64,000 nt of DNA from NCBI GenBank assembly GCA_019671135.1, contig JAHRHY010000030.1, forward strand, positions 62,001-126,000. The letters run 5' to 3'. The stretch is from Linnemannia hyalina. Lineage: Eukaryota; Mortierellomycota; Mortierellomycetes; Mortierellales; Mortierellaceae. Positions 1-12,382 of the stretch are shown piece by piece (the first letter of the stretch is position 1; every line of letters begins with the position of its first letter). The notes under the pieces are model-generated. The model had not been told where the DNA came from, ran no database searches, and worked only from the letters and a program-made list of their open reading frames with translations. The position numbers were made by a program, and so were the translations under genes.

Positions 1-1677
1 AAGAAAAGACCAAAAAACTAGTTTTGAGGGTCCCCTGCCCGGAAATACTATTAATGAGGAGAAGTATTAGGTAGCGTCAGGTAAGGTAGACAAGAAGAGT
101 GTGAGAGCGAACGAGCTGAACAGGCGAGCCTGGCAGAACAGAGTAGACCAGTAACAAAGAAAAGGCCGATGGGCGAAAGACAACAACTGCAGAGAATAGC
201 AAGGGAACCAGACCTTTAAAAAGGCAGCTAGACTTTCATGTCTACTCCCTGTCTCTTTTTTGTCCATGCTACACCGGATCGGCAAGAAGGCCACTGAAGG
301 GGTAGTAGCAAAGAAAAAAAAAGGAGCGACACCACAGTGTACCATGAAGAAAAGGACGGTCTAAAAAACCGAGGAAAGAGAAAAGGAAAGGACAATTGAA
401 AAGGAGGATTAGCTTTCCTCGTTGACAGCACTCAACTATTGTTCCTCAGCGAGAAAAAGTCAGAGGAAAGATATAAGGGGAGACAAAGGACTATGACCAA
501 TGGCTTTGATCCTTCCACTACTCTCGAGGGTGTGTGCTCGTGTGCGTATGTAGTGCGAGTGGTGTTCCTGCGTAACATGACGTAGAAGAGGAGAGGGAGA
601 GGACGAACCCAGGGTACCACAGCACAGGTCAAAGAAAGAGGCATGAAAAAAAACAAACAACAAAGGAGATGTCACGGATGGTGTAAGCTGGCTCATTATC
701 TATCAGCAACGATAACCCCATCTTTTTCAACAGTGTGTGAACAGACAGTCAAGACGGAAGAGTGGAATTGAGATGGAGCATGAGTGTGTGAGTATGTGAA
801 AGGTGCTTGTTCACCTTTTTATCTCCTTGTCGGATTGGGAAAGAATGAGAGAGAGATGGACGGCAACATTGACAACATTGAAAACAATGACAACATTGGA
901 AACAATGACAATGGCAATGGTACTGATAACAGCCAGCGGTTGTTAATAAGAGGCAACAACAACAACAACAACCACAACCACAACAACAGCAACACCATCA
1001 ACAACAATAACGACGAGGAAGTATGTGTTTATCCACGATTGTTTATGGTTTGGATGTTACTCCAAGGGGAAAAACAATAAAGGAAGGGAATGCGAGTGCG
1101 CGAGAAGTGTGTGTGTTCAGTTCATGTCCACCTGGACCCACCGCTCTCGATTTGTTTACACACTCACACAGAGAGAGCAAGAGAGGCAAGGCGAGCGGGG
1201 TGGATGGTGCCGCTGTTTCCATTTGCAGCCAAAAGGGATGAGTGAGCCGTTTGGATGAATGAAAGAATGAATGGACGACTGAATGGCCTGGCCCAGCCTC
1301 CTCCAGGAACACACCCTCCATCCATCCACTGCAGTTTATCCCTCACTTAAACAGAAACAAACAACCCCTGTCCACTCTCCTTCTTGAATAGATATAAAGA
1401 CGACCAGCTCTTCCTCTTCTCTTCCCCTTTCTACTCTTCCTTTCCCTTTGTTTACCACCACCTCTGTCGTCTTTTTCTTTCCTCCTCCCTCCTCTTTCTT
1501 CCTTCCTTCCTTTCTTCCTTCCTTCCTTCCTTCCTTTCTTCCTTTCTTCCTTCACCCATCCTCTCCCTCCCTCCCTCTACCCCTCCCTTTCTTTGTGCTT
1601 GCTCTCCCTTGTACATCTTCCATACCCCTAGCCATAGAATTTAGATCACATAGACTTGAGTGTCCCTGTATTCAGCC
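1..1677. other. Intergenic region upstream of the H+-ATPase gene
   Basis: No gene could be supported here. Both strands carry only short, low-complexity open frames. Bases 880-1015 are rich in AAC/AAT-type trinucleotides. Bases 1405-1620 are an almost pure C/T tract made of TTCC, TTTC and CTTC units. A TATA-like ATATAAAG lies near 1391. A long pyrimidine tract close to the start codon is common upstream of strongly expressed fungal genes, so this part probably holds the core promoter and 5' leader of the ATPase gene. The promoter role is inferred. Confidence 0.6.
1405..1620 (+). promoter_or_regulatory. Pyrimidine-rich promoter/leader tract of PMA1
   Basis: About 200 bases of nearly uninterrupted C and T end some 60 bases before the ATG of the H+-ATPase gene. 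CT tracts next to transcription starts are a known feature of highly expressed fungal genes. The tract is seen directly; its function is inferred from its position. Confidence 0.45.
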
Positions 1678-4600
1678 ATGTCTGAAAAGATCGAAGGTAA
1701 TAATCCCCACTTTCATCAAAAACAATTCGCCTCAAGAAAACAGACCAAACAAGCATGTCAAGACCTAGACACAACGCAGTCAACCCTCGCATCCCACCCT
1801 CGCCTTAATTTGCTCCTTGCAGCCCTCACCCCTTGTTGTTGTACCCTCTAACACATAAAATCATTTGGTCCCCTCACTGTTATATAGCTACACCAGTAGA
1901 TAGCGCCCATACAAAGGGCAAGCTCGAGGTTGAAGAGGCCGAGCACCACGAGCACAAGGATGAGATTTCGCCCGAGCTCGAGGCCCTTCTCCAGACCAAC
2001 CCCAAGCACGGTTTGACAGAGGCCGAGGTCGCCGAGCGTCTCGCCAGGTTTGGTCCTAACGAGCTGGCCGAGGTCAAACGTAACCCCTTCCTTAAGTTCC
2101 TGGGCTACTTCACCGGAGCCATTGCCTACCTGATCGAAGTCGCCTGCATCATCTCTGCAGTCGTCGAGGACTGGCTTGATTTTGGTATCATTGTCGCCCT
2201 GTTGCTTGTCAACGCCTGTATCGGTTTCATCGAAGAGTCCAAGGCTGAGTCCGCCTTGGATGCCCTCCGTCAGACGCTTGCTTTGAAGACCCGTTGCTGG
2301 CGCGATGGTCACCTGGTCGAGTTGGATGTTTCTGCCCTGGTTCCTGGAGATATCATTGTGTTGCGTCTCGGAGACATTGTCCCTGCCGATGGCCGTCTTC
2401 TCGGTATTGGTGCCACCGGCGAGGCCACTGAGGGTGATCTCTTGATTGACCAGTCTGCCTTGACCGGAGAGTCGCTGCCTGTGGCCAAGAACAAGGGCAA
2501 GACCGTCTACTCATCCTCAATCGTCAAGCAGGGCCAGCAGATGGCTGTTGTTACCAAGACTGGTGGCGACACCTTCATCGGCCGCGCCGCCAACCTCATC
2601 TCCATCACCACCGAGGAGGGTCACTTCCAGAAGATCATCAACCGCATCGGTAATTTCTTGATCCTCATCACCGTCGTCCTGGTCGTTATCATCCTTATCT
2701 ACCAGCTGGTCCACTTCAAGGGCACCCCTGAGGGCAAGTTCATCACCGTCCTTGGAAAGGTTCTGGTCTTGACTGTCGCTGCCATCCCCGTCGGTCTTCC
2801 TACTGTGATGTCCGTCACTATGGCCGTCGGTGCCAAGCAGCTCGCTGCCAAGAAGGTCATCGTCAAGCGTCTGACAGCCGTCGAAGAGATGGCCTCTGTC
2901 TCTGTCCTCTGCTCCGACAAGACCGGAACCCTGACCCTCAACGAGTTGACTTTTGATGAGCCCTACCTGACCAACAACTACACCTCGGACGACATTCTTC
3001 TGTACTCGTACCTCGCTGCCGAGGCCGGTGCCAACGACCCCATCGAGTTTGCTGTCCGTACCGCTGCCGAGGAGCAGCTCGAGATCCTCCAGAACCGCAC
3101 CCACAAGCACGATGTTCCCGGCTACAAGGTCACTTCCTTCCTGCCCTTCAACCCTTCGACGAAGCTGACCCAGGCCACCATCACCCAGCTCGAGACCGGT
3201 TCTTCCTTCAAGGTCGCCAAGGGTGCCCCCCAGGTTATTATCCGTCTTGTTGGTGGTGACGATGATGCCGTCCGTGCTGTTAACTCCCTTGCCAAGCGCG
3301 GTCTCCGTGCCCTGGGTGTCGCTCGCACTGTCGAGGGCAACATGGACCAATGGGAGTTGATCGGTATGATCGCCTTGATCGACCCTCCTCGCCCTGACTC
3401 TGCCGAGACCATCCGCCGCTGCAATGCCATGGGAGTCTCTGTCAAGATGATTACCGGAGACCAGCTTATCATTGCCAAGGAGGTCGCCCACCGTCTCGGT
3501 ATGCAGCGTGTCATGTTGGATGCTGGCCACTTGGTTGACTCGGACAAATCTGAGGACGAGATCACCGAGCACGTCATCCGCGCCGACGGTTTCGCCCAGG
3601 TCATCCCCGAGCACAAGTACCGTGTCGTTGAGCTGCTCCAGAAGCGTGGTATCCTTGTCGGTATGACCGGTGATGGTGTCAACGATGCTCCCGCTCTCAA
3701 GAAGGCCAACGTCGGTATTGCTGTCCACGGATGCACAGATGCTGCGCGTTCTGCTGCCGATATTGTCTTGCTCGCCCCCGGTCTGTCGACCATTGTCGAT
3801 GGTTTGACTACCTCCCGTGCCATCTTCCAGCGCATGCGTTCCTATGCCCTGTACCGAATCACCTCGACTGTCCACTTTTTGATGTTCTTCTTTGTCGTCG
3901 TCATGGCCTATGACTGGTCTCTCCCCGCCCACTTGCTTATTCTGATTTGCATCTTGAACGATCTCGCCACTCTTGTTATCTCTGTCGACAACGCCCAGGT
4001 ATGTTTTCTTTCATCGCTTCTTTTTTTACCATTTTCTTTCATTGATCTCTTTTTTTCATTTTCGTTGCTATCTTATTCATTGCCATTGTTCATTGAAAAC
4101 CACGTCCAATATTAATGATTCCTTTTTTTTGTTACCTCGTATGATCGACTAATTAGATCTCGGCACACCCGGACAAGTGGAGAATTGGCCAGTTGATTAC
4201 AATGTCGATTGTGTTGGGACTTTGCTTGACTGCATTGTCGTTTGCCCATTTCTTCATCTTCTGGAAGCATTTCGGGTACCAGCCTGTCAATGGTGACAAC
4301 TATCCCGATTCTGAGCGCCGCCTCGAGTCGATCATGTACCTTCACATCTCGTCTGCACCCCACTTTGTGATCTTCTCGACCCGCCTGACTGGCTACTTCT
4401 GGGAGAACTTGCCCTCGCCCTTGTTTGCTGTCGTGATTATTGGCACGCAGATCATTGCGCTGTTGATGGTTATCTTTGGTGGTCTGACTCCCAAAGTCCC
4501 CGCTGGAGAGGCGATTGTTGTGCTCTGCATCTCGTTCCTTTACTTTGTTTTGCTGGACCAAGTCAAGGTGTGGTTGTTCAAGAGCTGGAGCTTTGAGATG

Positions 4601-4816
4601 ACGGCTACCTTTGTGCCAACGAGCGGCCGCCGTCAAAAGCTGGCTGCCAGAAAGGCTGCCAAGATCCAGCAGGATCGTGTCTGGGAGAGTATCGACGCGG
4701 TGAGAAAGATCGCGGTCATGACGGCTGTTGTCTCGAGCTTCCAGGAGAAGGAGCAGCACCATGAGAAGCAGCACCATGATGTTGCCGGTCCCTCGACCAC
4801 CGTCGAGGTCAAGTAA
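1678..4816 (+). CDS. PMA1: Plasma-membrane H+-ATPase (P3A-type)
   Basis: This P-type ATPase exports protons across the plasma membrane using ATP and so energises nutrient uptake. I read three exons: 1678-1696, 1888-3998 and 4157-4816, with GT-AG introns 1697-1887 and 3999-4156, giving about 929 residues, close to the usual 900-1000 for fungal Pma1. The start at 1678 is preferred over an in-frame ATG at 1833, because that one lies in the first intron, and exon 1 joins in frame to the acidic N-terminus. Visible motifs are TGES near residue 199, the phosphorylation site DKTGT with its Asp near residue 350, and GDGVNDAP near residue 601. Hydrophobic segments flank these as expected, and exon 3 holds the last membrane helices and the charged C-terminal regulatory tail. 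Codon use is strongly biased to C- and G-ending codons, as in highly expressed genes. Confidence 0.97.
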
Positions 4817-5839
4817 ACCATCTTACATACATCTTATCTAATATCGACCTATATAAAATTTTCAAGCATTATTTTTTCCTCTTTCGTTATTTCAATGGAC
4901 AGTTTTTTTTGCCACCAAAAAAACAAGAAATAGAAAAAGTAAGCTCTAGCTGTCATGTGATCAATGCGAATAACCCCTGAACCAATCACGAGCGGCGCTT
5001 TTTTGAGACCTTGGTCAGAGGGAACCTGACTTACCATCACTAAGAGGATCTTTGTGGTTTTTTGGTATTGTGTCCGTAGATGATAGAAGTGGCAGTTACT
5101 ATGGTGAGAGAAAGCGAGTCCATGATGGGTACAGTACAGATAAACGAAGGAAAAGAGATAAACTGTATGCGATGATAGTAGGGTGGTGATATATGATCAG
5201 TGCGAAAGTCATTTTCTGAATTGCACCAATGGTGAGCTGTCCCTGAGGACAAGCCACCTGTCTGAATGATTGACTGTGGTGTGTGTATGTTCTGTTCAAA
5301 CTCTTACCTTGTTCCTTATCCTTTTGCGTGGGTGTCCCTTTCCCCCTTTCCTCCTTTCCCTTTTCCTCTCTTTGGCCCTTCCCCCAGTCCCAGTCCAAAG
5401 TCCAACTGTTGAACCATCTCCACCCTCTCCATTCCCTCTTGCCCTCTCCTTCTCGTACCCCTTTCACCCTTTCACCCTTTCATCACCACCGCTTCTTCCT
5501 TCCTTCGTCTTCTCGTCTTTTACTTTCATACATACTTACTTTCATACACACATACTCTGTTTCTCTGTCCAACAAGTCCTTCTCTCCCTCCTCTCTCTTT
5601 CTCTCTTTCTCTCCATTGCACTTTACCTTCTCTTTCACCTTCACCTTCACCTTCACCCTCACACTGGCCCGTTAACCTGACCTTGTCCTAACTTCTCGTC
5701 TCTCCCTCTCTGCCGAGGTATAACAACCAAAAATACACACTTCATCAACGCCCCAAGGAAGAAAGAGCCAGACTCATCAACCCTAGCACATCGCATTCAT
5801 ACACATTAGAAAAAGAGAACAAAGAAAGCCTTGGCGCAG
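4817..5839. other. Intergenic region between PMA1 and SSK1
   Basis: No gene is supported. The first part is AT-rich and probably holds the 3' end of PMA1. Bases about 5290-5650 are again a long C/T-rich tract, followed by a short purine-rich stretch just before the SSK1 start. The tract probably belongs to the SSK1 promoter or leader. Confidence 0.5.
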
Positions 5840-8800
5840 ATGGACTCGCCGCAAGTGCCCAAGAGCACGTTGTCTCCTGCAATCACAACCGATAATACCC
5901 CCGACAACAACAATCCTACTTCAACAACAACGGCACTGCCATTATCGGACAACGACAACGACAACACCAACGGCGACGACAGTGTACCCAAGGAACACAC
6001 GCCTGCGACTCCCGCCGCCAATGGAGCAACGGCACCATCTTCTTCGTCTACTAGAGTGCGATCAACCGCGCCGCGATTCAAGATGCAAAGCAGACCCGCT
6101 CAGCTGATCAGGAACCTCCACGCCAACTACTTCACCCCCCCTTCCTCCTTCACAGATTGTCCTTCGTTTTCCTCTCCCGAAGCGACTACCGTCGGCAAGG
6201 TCATCCAGTCCATCCGCCATAACCTCTTTGCCTTTGGCGCCATTGTCTCCGTTGCAGGATGCGCCATCTTGATTGGACACGGGCGGACAGGGCTCTATCT
6301 CCATGGAATTGGTCACTCGGGATTGCTGGCCCAGGCGGCCTATCAAGGCTTGTTCGCAGTCGCCTGCTCCTGGCAATGGCTCAAGCCAATGTGGTCGTCA
6401 TCACCATCACCATCGCCGTCGTCGTCGTCACCGAGGAGTACAAGTCATTTATCTGGAATCAGGAGCGACGACACTAGCTCGCCCCTCGACACCAAACCAG
6501 CAGAGCCCACCACCAACGCTTCAGAACCATCGATCACCAACAACAGTAAAAGTGCCACTCTCGACCAGGCATCCACCTCGAACCCAGCAGCAACGGCATC
6601 AACAACAGCAACATCAACTGCAGCCAAAGCAACAACATCTACAACAACCTTGCTTCACAATACCACGTCATCATCCTCTATCTCGACATCATCCCGCTCT
6701 TCGTTCCCATACTGGGTTTTGGGCTACGGCCTTTTAGGCCTCGTGGGTCTCACTCCTGCATTGACATCTCACGGGTGGCACCCGTTTATCTGGAACCCAG
6801 CCATCATCCTCTCAACTCTCGTGCCCCTCTTCCTTGCGCCTGCTCTCCTTGGACTCGACAGGATCTCAGCAGCGCTCTCAGAAGACACGGACCGACATAA
6901 CGCAGAGCTGGATGAGCTTCAAGAGCGTCATGAGATCCTGATGGAAGCATACCGGGACGAGAACCTGCTCAAAAAGAACATCTTGCTCGAGACAGTCGGT
7001 AAGGAGGTCCAGGATGCCGCGACTCTCGCGATCGAGACTCTGCGTCAGATGACCCCCACGAGTCTCTTCCCACCCAGCGTCTCCCGAGAACAACTCAGTC
7101 CGTGTACACTCCCCATCCCGATCACGAGCGTCCTCGGCCTGTTTACCACCATGAGGCATCTGCAGTACATCTCGAGGAATATGCAGCGCCTCTCTCGGGT
7201 CATGTTTACAGAGTACGTCCAGGGTATCGTCGAAAAGACTTCGCCTCATTACCACCGGGGCGAAAATGGCTTTGATGTAGGCGAATTCGTTCAAAGTCTA
7301 GGAGATCTCGTGTCTGCAGACGCCTCGTTAAAGGGGGTCGAATTTGTTATTTACCACTCTGAATACGGTTTGAGCCATGTGCCCATCAAAGGAAGCGAGG
7401 AAAGCTGGAGGCATGCCCTCATCAACGTAAGTTCTTTTTTTTCGACAGTACACATACCACGGGACCAATACCTTTCTATCTACTTTATGACTAACCTCTC
7501 TTTGTATTTTCCTTTGTATTGATAGCTTATCAAAAGCATTATTGACTCTGCCAAGTCTGGATCGACGGTTGAATTGTGTTTGGTCCTTTTTGCACTCCCA
7601 CAACCTGAGGTTGAGAAGAACAAGGTTATGGTCACGTTCGAGATCATTTATTACCCTAATCACGCCTCGACGTCGAACGAGGACGATCTGGCCCAACTGA
7701 ACGCTCTCCTGGCGTCCAAGCTGGTCAAGGCCATGGGCGGAGCCCTGGAGATTCAAGCCTTGGAGGACTTTGCCAAAAAGTTCATTGTCTCCGTCGAGGT
7801 CGAGATGAACCAGAGCGGATTATTACAAGATGAGAAATCCGCCTCTACCACCGCCATTAACACTCCCAAGTCTGGCCAGGATTCACCATCGTTAGTCCAC
7901 CCCCTGGATCCTGCTGCCAAACCAGACGAACCCTTGCAGCCAATTCCCATTCAAGGTCACCTTCAACGATTGGAGAACATGCAGACAAAGTACCCAATGC
8001 ACGAATCTCAACAGTTCTTCCAACAGCACCTCAAAACACCTCTCGTATCGCCCTCTCCTTCTCCTTCGTCGCCACCATCAAAACGCGGAGCAGGAAGTCC
8101 AAAGACTTCGACTGAGCCCACAGTTCAGGAGCTACTTCGATTCAGCCGCAAGCTTGGAGGCCTTAAGGTTGTGATGATGGCCAGAGAACATTCGGCCTTT
8201 GGTGTCCGACTTCTTGGCTACTTGAAGACGTGGGGAATCCACGTCACCACAAAGACCATCCGCGATGCCGATGGTACTGAAGGAGAAGGCGAGAGCGAAT
8301 CCGAGTTCACAACAGAGGATCCACAGACACCGACCGGTGCTGCCCAACGTACCAACTCTTCCTCATCTCTTAACGGCAAACCATCGGATGCTTCAGGAAA
8401 AATTGACGCCTCATCAGCATTAAAGTCGGTCGGTAACCCAGCCTTCATTATGATTGACGACGATGTCAGAGTTCTTGGACAACAGATCCTCAAGTTGCAG
8501 GCCACTCCCCCATCCCCTGGTCCAGGGTCCACAACACCCAAGGGACGTCCTACGCACCGACGACATAAATCCATCACCTCGATCCAGCACACCAGCATCA
8601 TCTATTTTACTAGCCTGCCGACCTTCAAGCAGGCCAGAGACACCATCACGTTCATCATTGGTACCCAGATGCCTGGAGTGCACTACAGTTTCGCCAACAG
8701 CTTGGCCGGTCCTCCGCCTAGCCAAGGACCTTTGCCCTACATCTTGGTCCTTCCAAAACCCGCAGGACCCCGGCGTGTTTTGACGGCCATTCACACGGCC

Positions 8801-11207
8801 ATCAATGTGCCTGTCCTTGATCAAACATACAGCCCCATTGCAACCGCGCCGACCTCCCCAGCACCAATGGTTCGACACTTCAGCACAGAGATCAACCCAT
8901 TCGACCGCGACCGGATTTGCTATGACCCCATCTCACATCAAGCCTATGCACAGACTACCCTACATTCGACCCAGAGTTCTCCAGGAAGCATAAGCCCCAA
9001 CCATCCACTGACGTCGGATCAACGACACCGACGGGAGATGCGGCAGTATGCCGAGCCTGGTGGAAGTGGCGGCATGGCGACCTATTCGTCCGAGAGCCAG
9101 TCTCTGGGTGGAATAGTGTCTCCAGAGACACCAGGCGGGCCCCGCTTCATAGCCTCTCCCAATGGCATGCCGGTTACAGCCTCGGGCAACCAGCTTCCAG
9201 GAATTCTGTTCGACCCCACCGCATCGCGACCTCAGGGAACGTTGTCACCATCGCCTGGAGGACCTGGCCAGAGGAGGGTCTCCAATGGAAGCGCTCGCTA
9301 TTCCAGCCACGGGTCTGAGGGCAGTGCCTACGTGATCCCGCCCGCTGCTGGAATTGTCCAGCACCAGCCCTTCTCAGCAATGCACGCACAACGCACTGCC
9401 GACTCAGCCGTTGCGAAGGCCCATACACTTTCTCCAGACCCAGCTCCGACCACGACCTCCCAATCGGCTCTCCCTGCAGGATATATCCGCTTTAGCAACG
9501 GTCAGGTGATGCGACCGGGTACCCGCTCCCCTCTGACCACCCCTCCCATGATCATTCAGTCGCCTGGCATACTGTTCTCGCCACCTACAACCCGGCACTC
9601 TGGCATGTCATCGCCCTTGCCCCAGCGATCTACTGACCCGTTAACACCTCGCGGCGAGAGCGGAGGTACTCACCGTATTATCGGTTCTGACAGTCCCAAG
9701 GGATCCCACCCCGTTTTGCACGGTTTACCTTCGCCCCTGGCAGTCTCTGCAGCAGGAACGATTCTGCGGAACAGTCCAGGAGGAGCTACATCCAGTTCTT
9801 CCTTTCCCAGTCACGGAACATCACCCCTTCCCAACACCTCCGAAACCACCGCCAACAGGACTCGAAGTGGTTCCACCCCCGCCAAGAAGGCCAAAGACAC
9901 AGGCGCCAAGGCAACCACTTCATTGGTCAAGAGTGGAGTCGTTGAGCGTGTCAGTCCTCTAGTGAACGTGCTCATCGTCGAAGGTAGGCCACAGCAGGTT
10001 CTCTGGATCAATCAAGCCGCTCTACTTCGCACATTGTTCAATTATGCTAACAGTTATTGATTTCCTTTATTTGCTCCTTGCTGTGAATAGATAACATGAT
10101 TAACCAGACGATTTTGATCAAGTTCATGCAACGCCGAAAGATCAAGTTTGATGTCGCTTGCAACGGTAGAGAGGCCGTTGACAAGTGGCGTGTTGGCGGG
10201 TTCCATCTGGTCCTTGTAAGGCTCAACTTTCTCTTTCTCATTGCGGTTTTAATGTTGATTTTGTATGTGGTTTTGACACGATGCACATTACAAGCAAAGA
10301 TGCTAACAACTCTGTCTTTGTCATGTCGTAATAGATGGATATTCAAATGCCGGTGATGGACGGAATTGAGGCGACACGGGAGATTCGTCAGCTGGAAAAG
10401 GCGCAGAGGATTGGCGTGTTCCCAACCGATAAGCCCAACTCGATCGGAAACACCATGAGTCTCATGGCGGCCTCGGCATCAGCGTCCTCTTCAGCAACAT
10501 CGCCACAAGGAGCAACTACGCCATCTTCTCCATTCCGATCGCCTGTCATTATCGTGGCCTTGACAGCTTCTGCCGAGAGTGAGGAGTCGAGGAATACGGC
10601 ATTGCTAGCTGGCTGTAACGACTATATCACCAAGCCAATTGATCTGCCGTGGTTGGAGCGCAAGATTGTGGAGTGGGGTTGTATGCAGGCGCTGATTGAT
10701 GTCGATGCCTGGAAGGAATGGAAACGGGATCTGGACGGCACAACCCCTGGAAGTCCTAGCGCCGGTCCCTCTGTGGGCGGAACTGTTGGTGCATCGGCTG
10801 CGCTGAAGCAGTCGTTGGCGAGTGCAGGAAAGTTGACCCAGGCTTCGCTCAGGAGACCGTCGAGCACTCGCTGGACCAAGGGCAACAAGGCCGCTGCCGC
10901 CGCTGCAGCCGCCGCCGTGGCCGCGAAGAACGCAGTAGCAGATGCAGATGCGGCCGCTGGATCCGGACCCGACAATGGCTCGCCAGCACTCACAGCCACC
11001 AAGACAAAGACAACGCCAAAGTCAGCAGTGTCAACAGCAGCAGCAACATTAACAAAGACAACGGCGGCTGCTGGCGATGCAGTTGTTCCAGTGTCGAGAT
11101 CATCGCCTGGGACACCTTTGACGACGACGAGCGAGACGACAAGCGCGGTTCAGAGTGATTCGTCAGCTCTTGTTCCTGACGAGGATTCGCCCCATACTGT
11201 CAACTAG
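5840..11207 (+). CDS. SSK1: Ssk1/Mcs4-type response regulator with membrane-spanning, kinase-like N-terminus
   Basis: Ssk1 family regulators receive phosphate from a histidine phosphotransfer protein and control the MAP kinase kinase kinase of the HOG osmostress pathway. Four exons (5840-7426, 7526-9983, 10091-10215, 10335-11207) with GT-AG introns give about 1680 residues. The C-terminal receiver begins VLIVEDNMINQ, carries the phospho-acceptor Asp near residue 1392 in MDIQMPVMDG (the codon just after an exon junction), then VALTAS, the NDYITKP lysine and the Ssk1/Mcs4 signature WLERKIVEWGCMQALID. The N-terminal third has about four hydrophobic segments (residues about 128-150, 165-182, 290-310, 316-341), a probable coiled coil (about 345-390), and a stretch resembling a degenerate HATPase N-box that spans intron 1. 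A long Ser/Pro-rich linker separates the halves. The receiver identity is firm. The membrane and pseudo-kinase reading of the N-terminus is inferred. I start at ATG 5840. Confidence 0.88.
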
Positions 11208-11413
11208 ACAGCGAGGTAGCGGGCGATTGTACATTATTACCATTTTTGTGTTTTGTTTTGTTCATGTATCTGAATAAAAAAAAAAAAACCTTGCGACAAC
11301 TTGACACCACGTTGGCCATCAGGAAAGAAATGCATGAAAAAAGTCAAAGTGTTTGCTTGAGTGTTGCTCCCACGTACATGTGTAACTAAACCCATGTAAG
11401 AAAGGCTATAAAT
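11208..11413. terminator. Shared 3' region of the convergent SSK1 and ACP genes
   Basis: The two genes converge here with about 206 bases between stop codons. A run of A following AATAAA (about 11271-11289) fits a poly(A) signal for SSK1. No other feature is seen. Confidence 0.4.
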
Positions 11414-11875
11414 TTATTTCTGGGCGCTGGAGACGAGGTCGACGACATCTTGGAGGGTCTGGACTTTATCGGCCTGTTCGACGGGGATATCAATGTCACT
11501 GCCGAGTCCCTGCTCGATCCGGTCCAGAAGCTGGTAGGTCTTGAAGATGTCCATACCGAGGTCGTTCTTGAGGTGGGCGGTGAGGGTGATTCTGGCCTTG
11601 AGTTCGTCGAGGACTTGTTGGGTGGGTGCTGGCGTGTGGTCTGGTGGGGGTTGGAGGAGCTGTTCAGTGGACTTCAGGACTAGTTCTTGGATCTTTGAAG
11701 AATGGGAAGAGGAGGATGTATATTGACGGTACTCGGATGAAGAGGAAGGGGTGCGAGAGAGCAACAAGGAGGTGGCCGGGCAGTAAGGGGCTGCTGCTCC
11801 TGTAGCACGAAGTGTGACAGGAGTAAGGAGAGCACGGGTGAGGGTGGGTCTGCGGGTGATGAGTTGTAAGAGCAT
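11414..11875 (-). CDS. Mitochondrial acyl-carrier-protein-like protein lacking the phosphopantetheine serine
   Basis: A single-exon 153-residue protein. The first 50-60 residues are rich in Arg, Ser, Thr and Leu with hardly any acids, typical of a mitochondrial presequence. The C-terminal half aligns by eye with the acyl carrier fold: DLGMDIFKTYQLLDRIEQ corresponds to helix II of ACP, and IPVEQADKVQTLQDVVDLV to the conserved IPDEEA-KI-TV segment. In true ACPs helix II starts with Asp-Ser-Leu, where the Ser carries 4'-phosphopantetheine. Here residue 110 is Ile (codon ATC at 11546-11548), so the protein should not be able to carry acyl chains. Mitochondrial ACP also acts as a structural partner of LYR proteins in complex I and Fe-S assembly, and a non-acylated paralogue could keep such a role (inference). 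It is divergent from the glycosyltransferase gene and convergent with SSK1. Confidence 0.78.
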   Translation of the reverse strand: MLLQLITRRPTLTRALLTPVTLRATGAAAPYCPATSLLLSRTPSSSSEYRQYTSSSSHSSKIQELVLKSTEQLLQPPPDHTPAPTQQVLDELKARITLTAHLKNDLGMDIFKTYQLLDRIEQGLGSDIDIPVEQADKVQTLQDVVDLVSSAQK

Positions 11876-12382
11876 TTTTGAACGTGCCTGGCGGTGAGTT
11901 GTAAGGAGGATGGGTGGAGAAGATGTTAGCGAAGGGGATGAATGTCAAGGAAGGGAAGAGGGAGATGGAACGGGTGGAGTGTGGGAAAAGCTGATCAGAA
12001 CTCAGAAGAGGTGTTTGTGGCCTCCACAACGCCTCTTTCTGACAGTGTGCAGTGGGGTGGAGTGACTGCCCAATGAAATGTGAGGAGGTGATACATATTG
12101 GATGGGAGACAGGAACAAGACCGTGCGTGCCCCCTTGGATCCCTGGATTGGACTCTAATCACTCCACTCCATCCGCCCCTCGTCCCCTTCTTCGCCTTTC
12201 TTTCTTTTCTTTCTCCCTTCTTCTTTTCTTCCTTTCTGCCTCTCTTCCTCTTGCTGTCAACAACAACAACAACCCTCAACAAAACTGTGCTTTTTGGCCG
12301 CACGACAAGATCATCATCACCCTTACCATCGAGTACAGTTATCGCGCTCAACAAATTACAACACAGCAACAACAGACAAGAT
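11876..12382. promoter_or_regulatory. Divergent promoter region, ACP-like and glycosyltransferase-like genes
   Basis: About 500 bases separate two divergent start codons. A C/T-rich tract (about 12180-12245) faces the plus-strand gene and is followed by CAA-rich sequence. No other gene is supported. Confidence 0.45.

Noticed and set aside
1384..1768. Small Ser/Phe/Leu-rich frames upstream of PMA1
   Set aside because: They are translations of the C/T tract and of the first intron and do not resemble proteins.
2517..3932. 471-codon open frame antisense to PMA1
   Set aside because: It is a by-product of the strong C/G-ending codon bias of the ATPase gene. The predicted protein is low-complexity Asp/Gly/Leu-rich with no domain.
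5270..5680. Hydrophobic 130-codon frames upstream of SSK1
   Set aside because: They come from the C/T-rich leader. Any frame through such sequence gives Ser, Leu, Phe and Pro.
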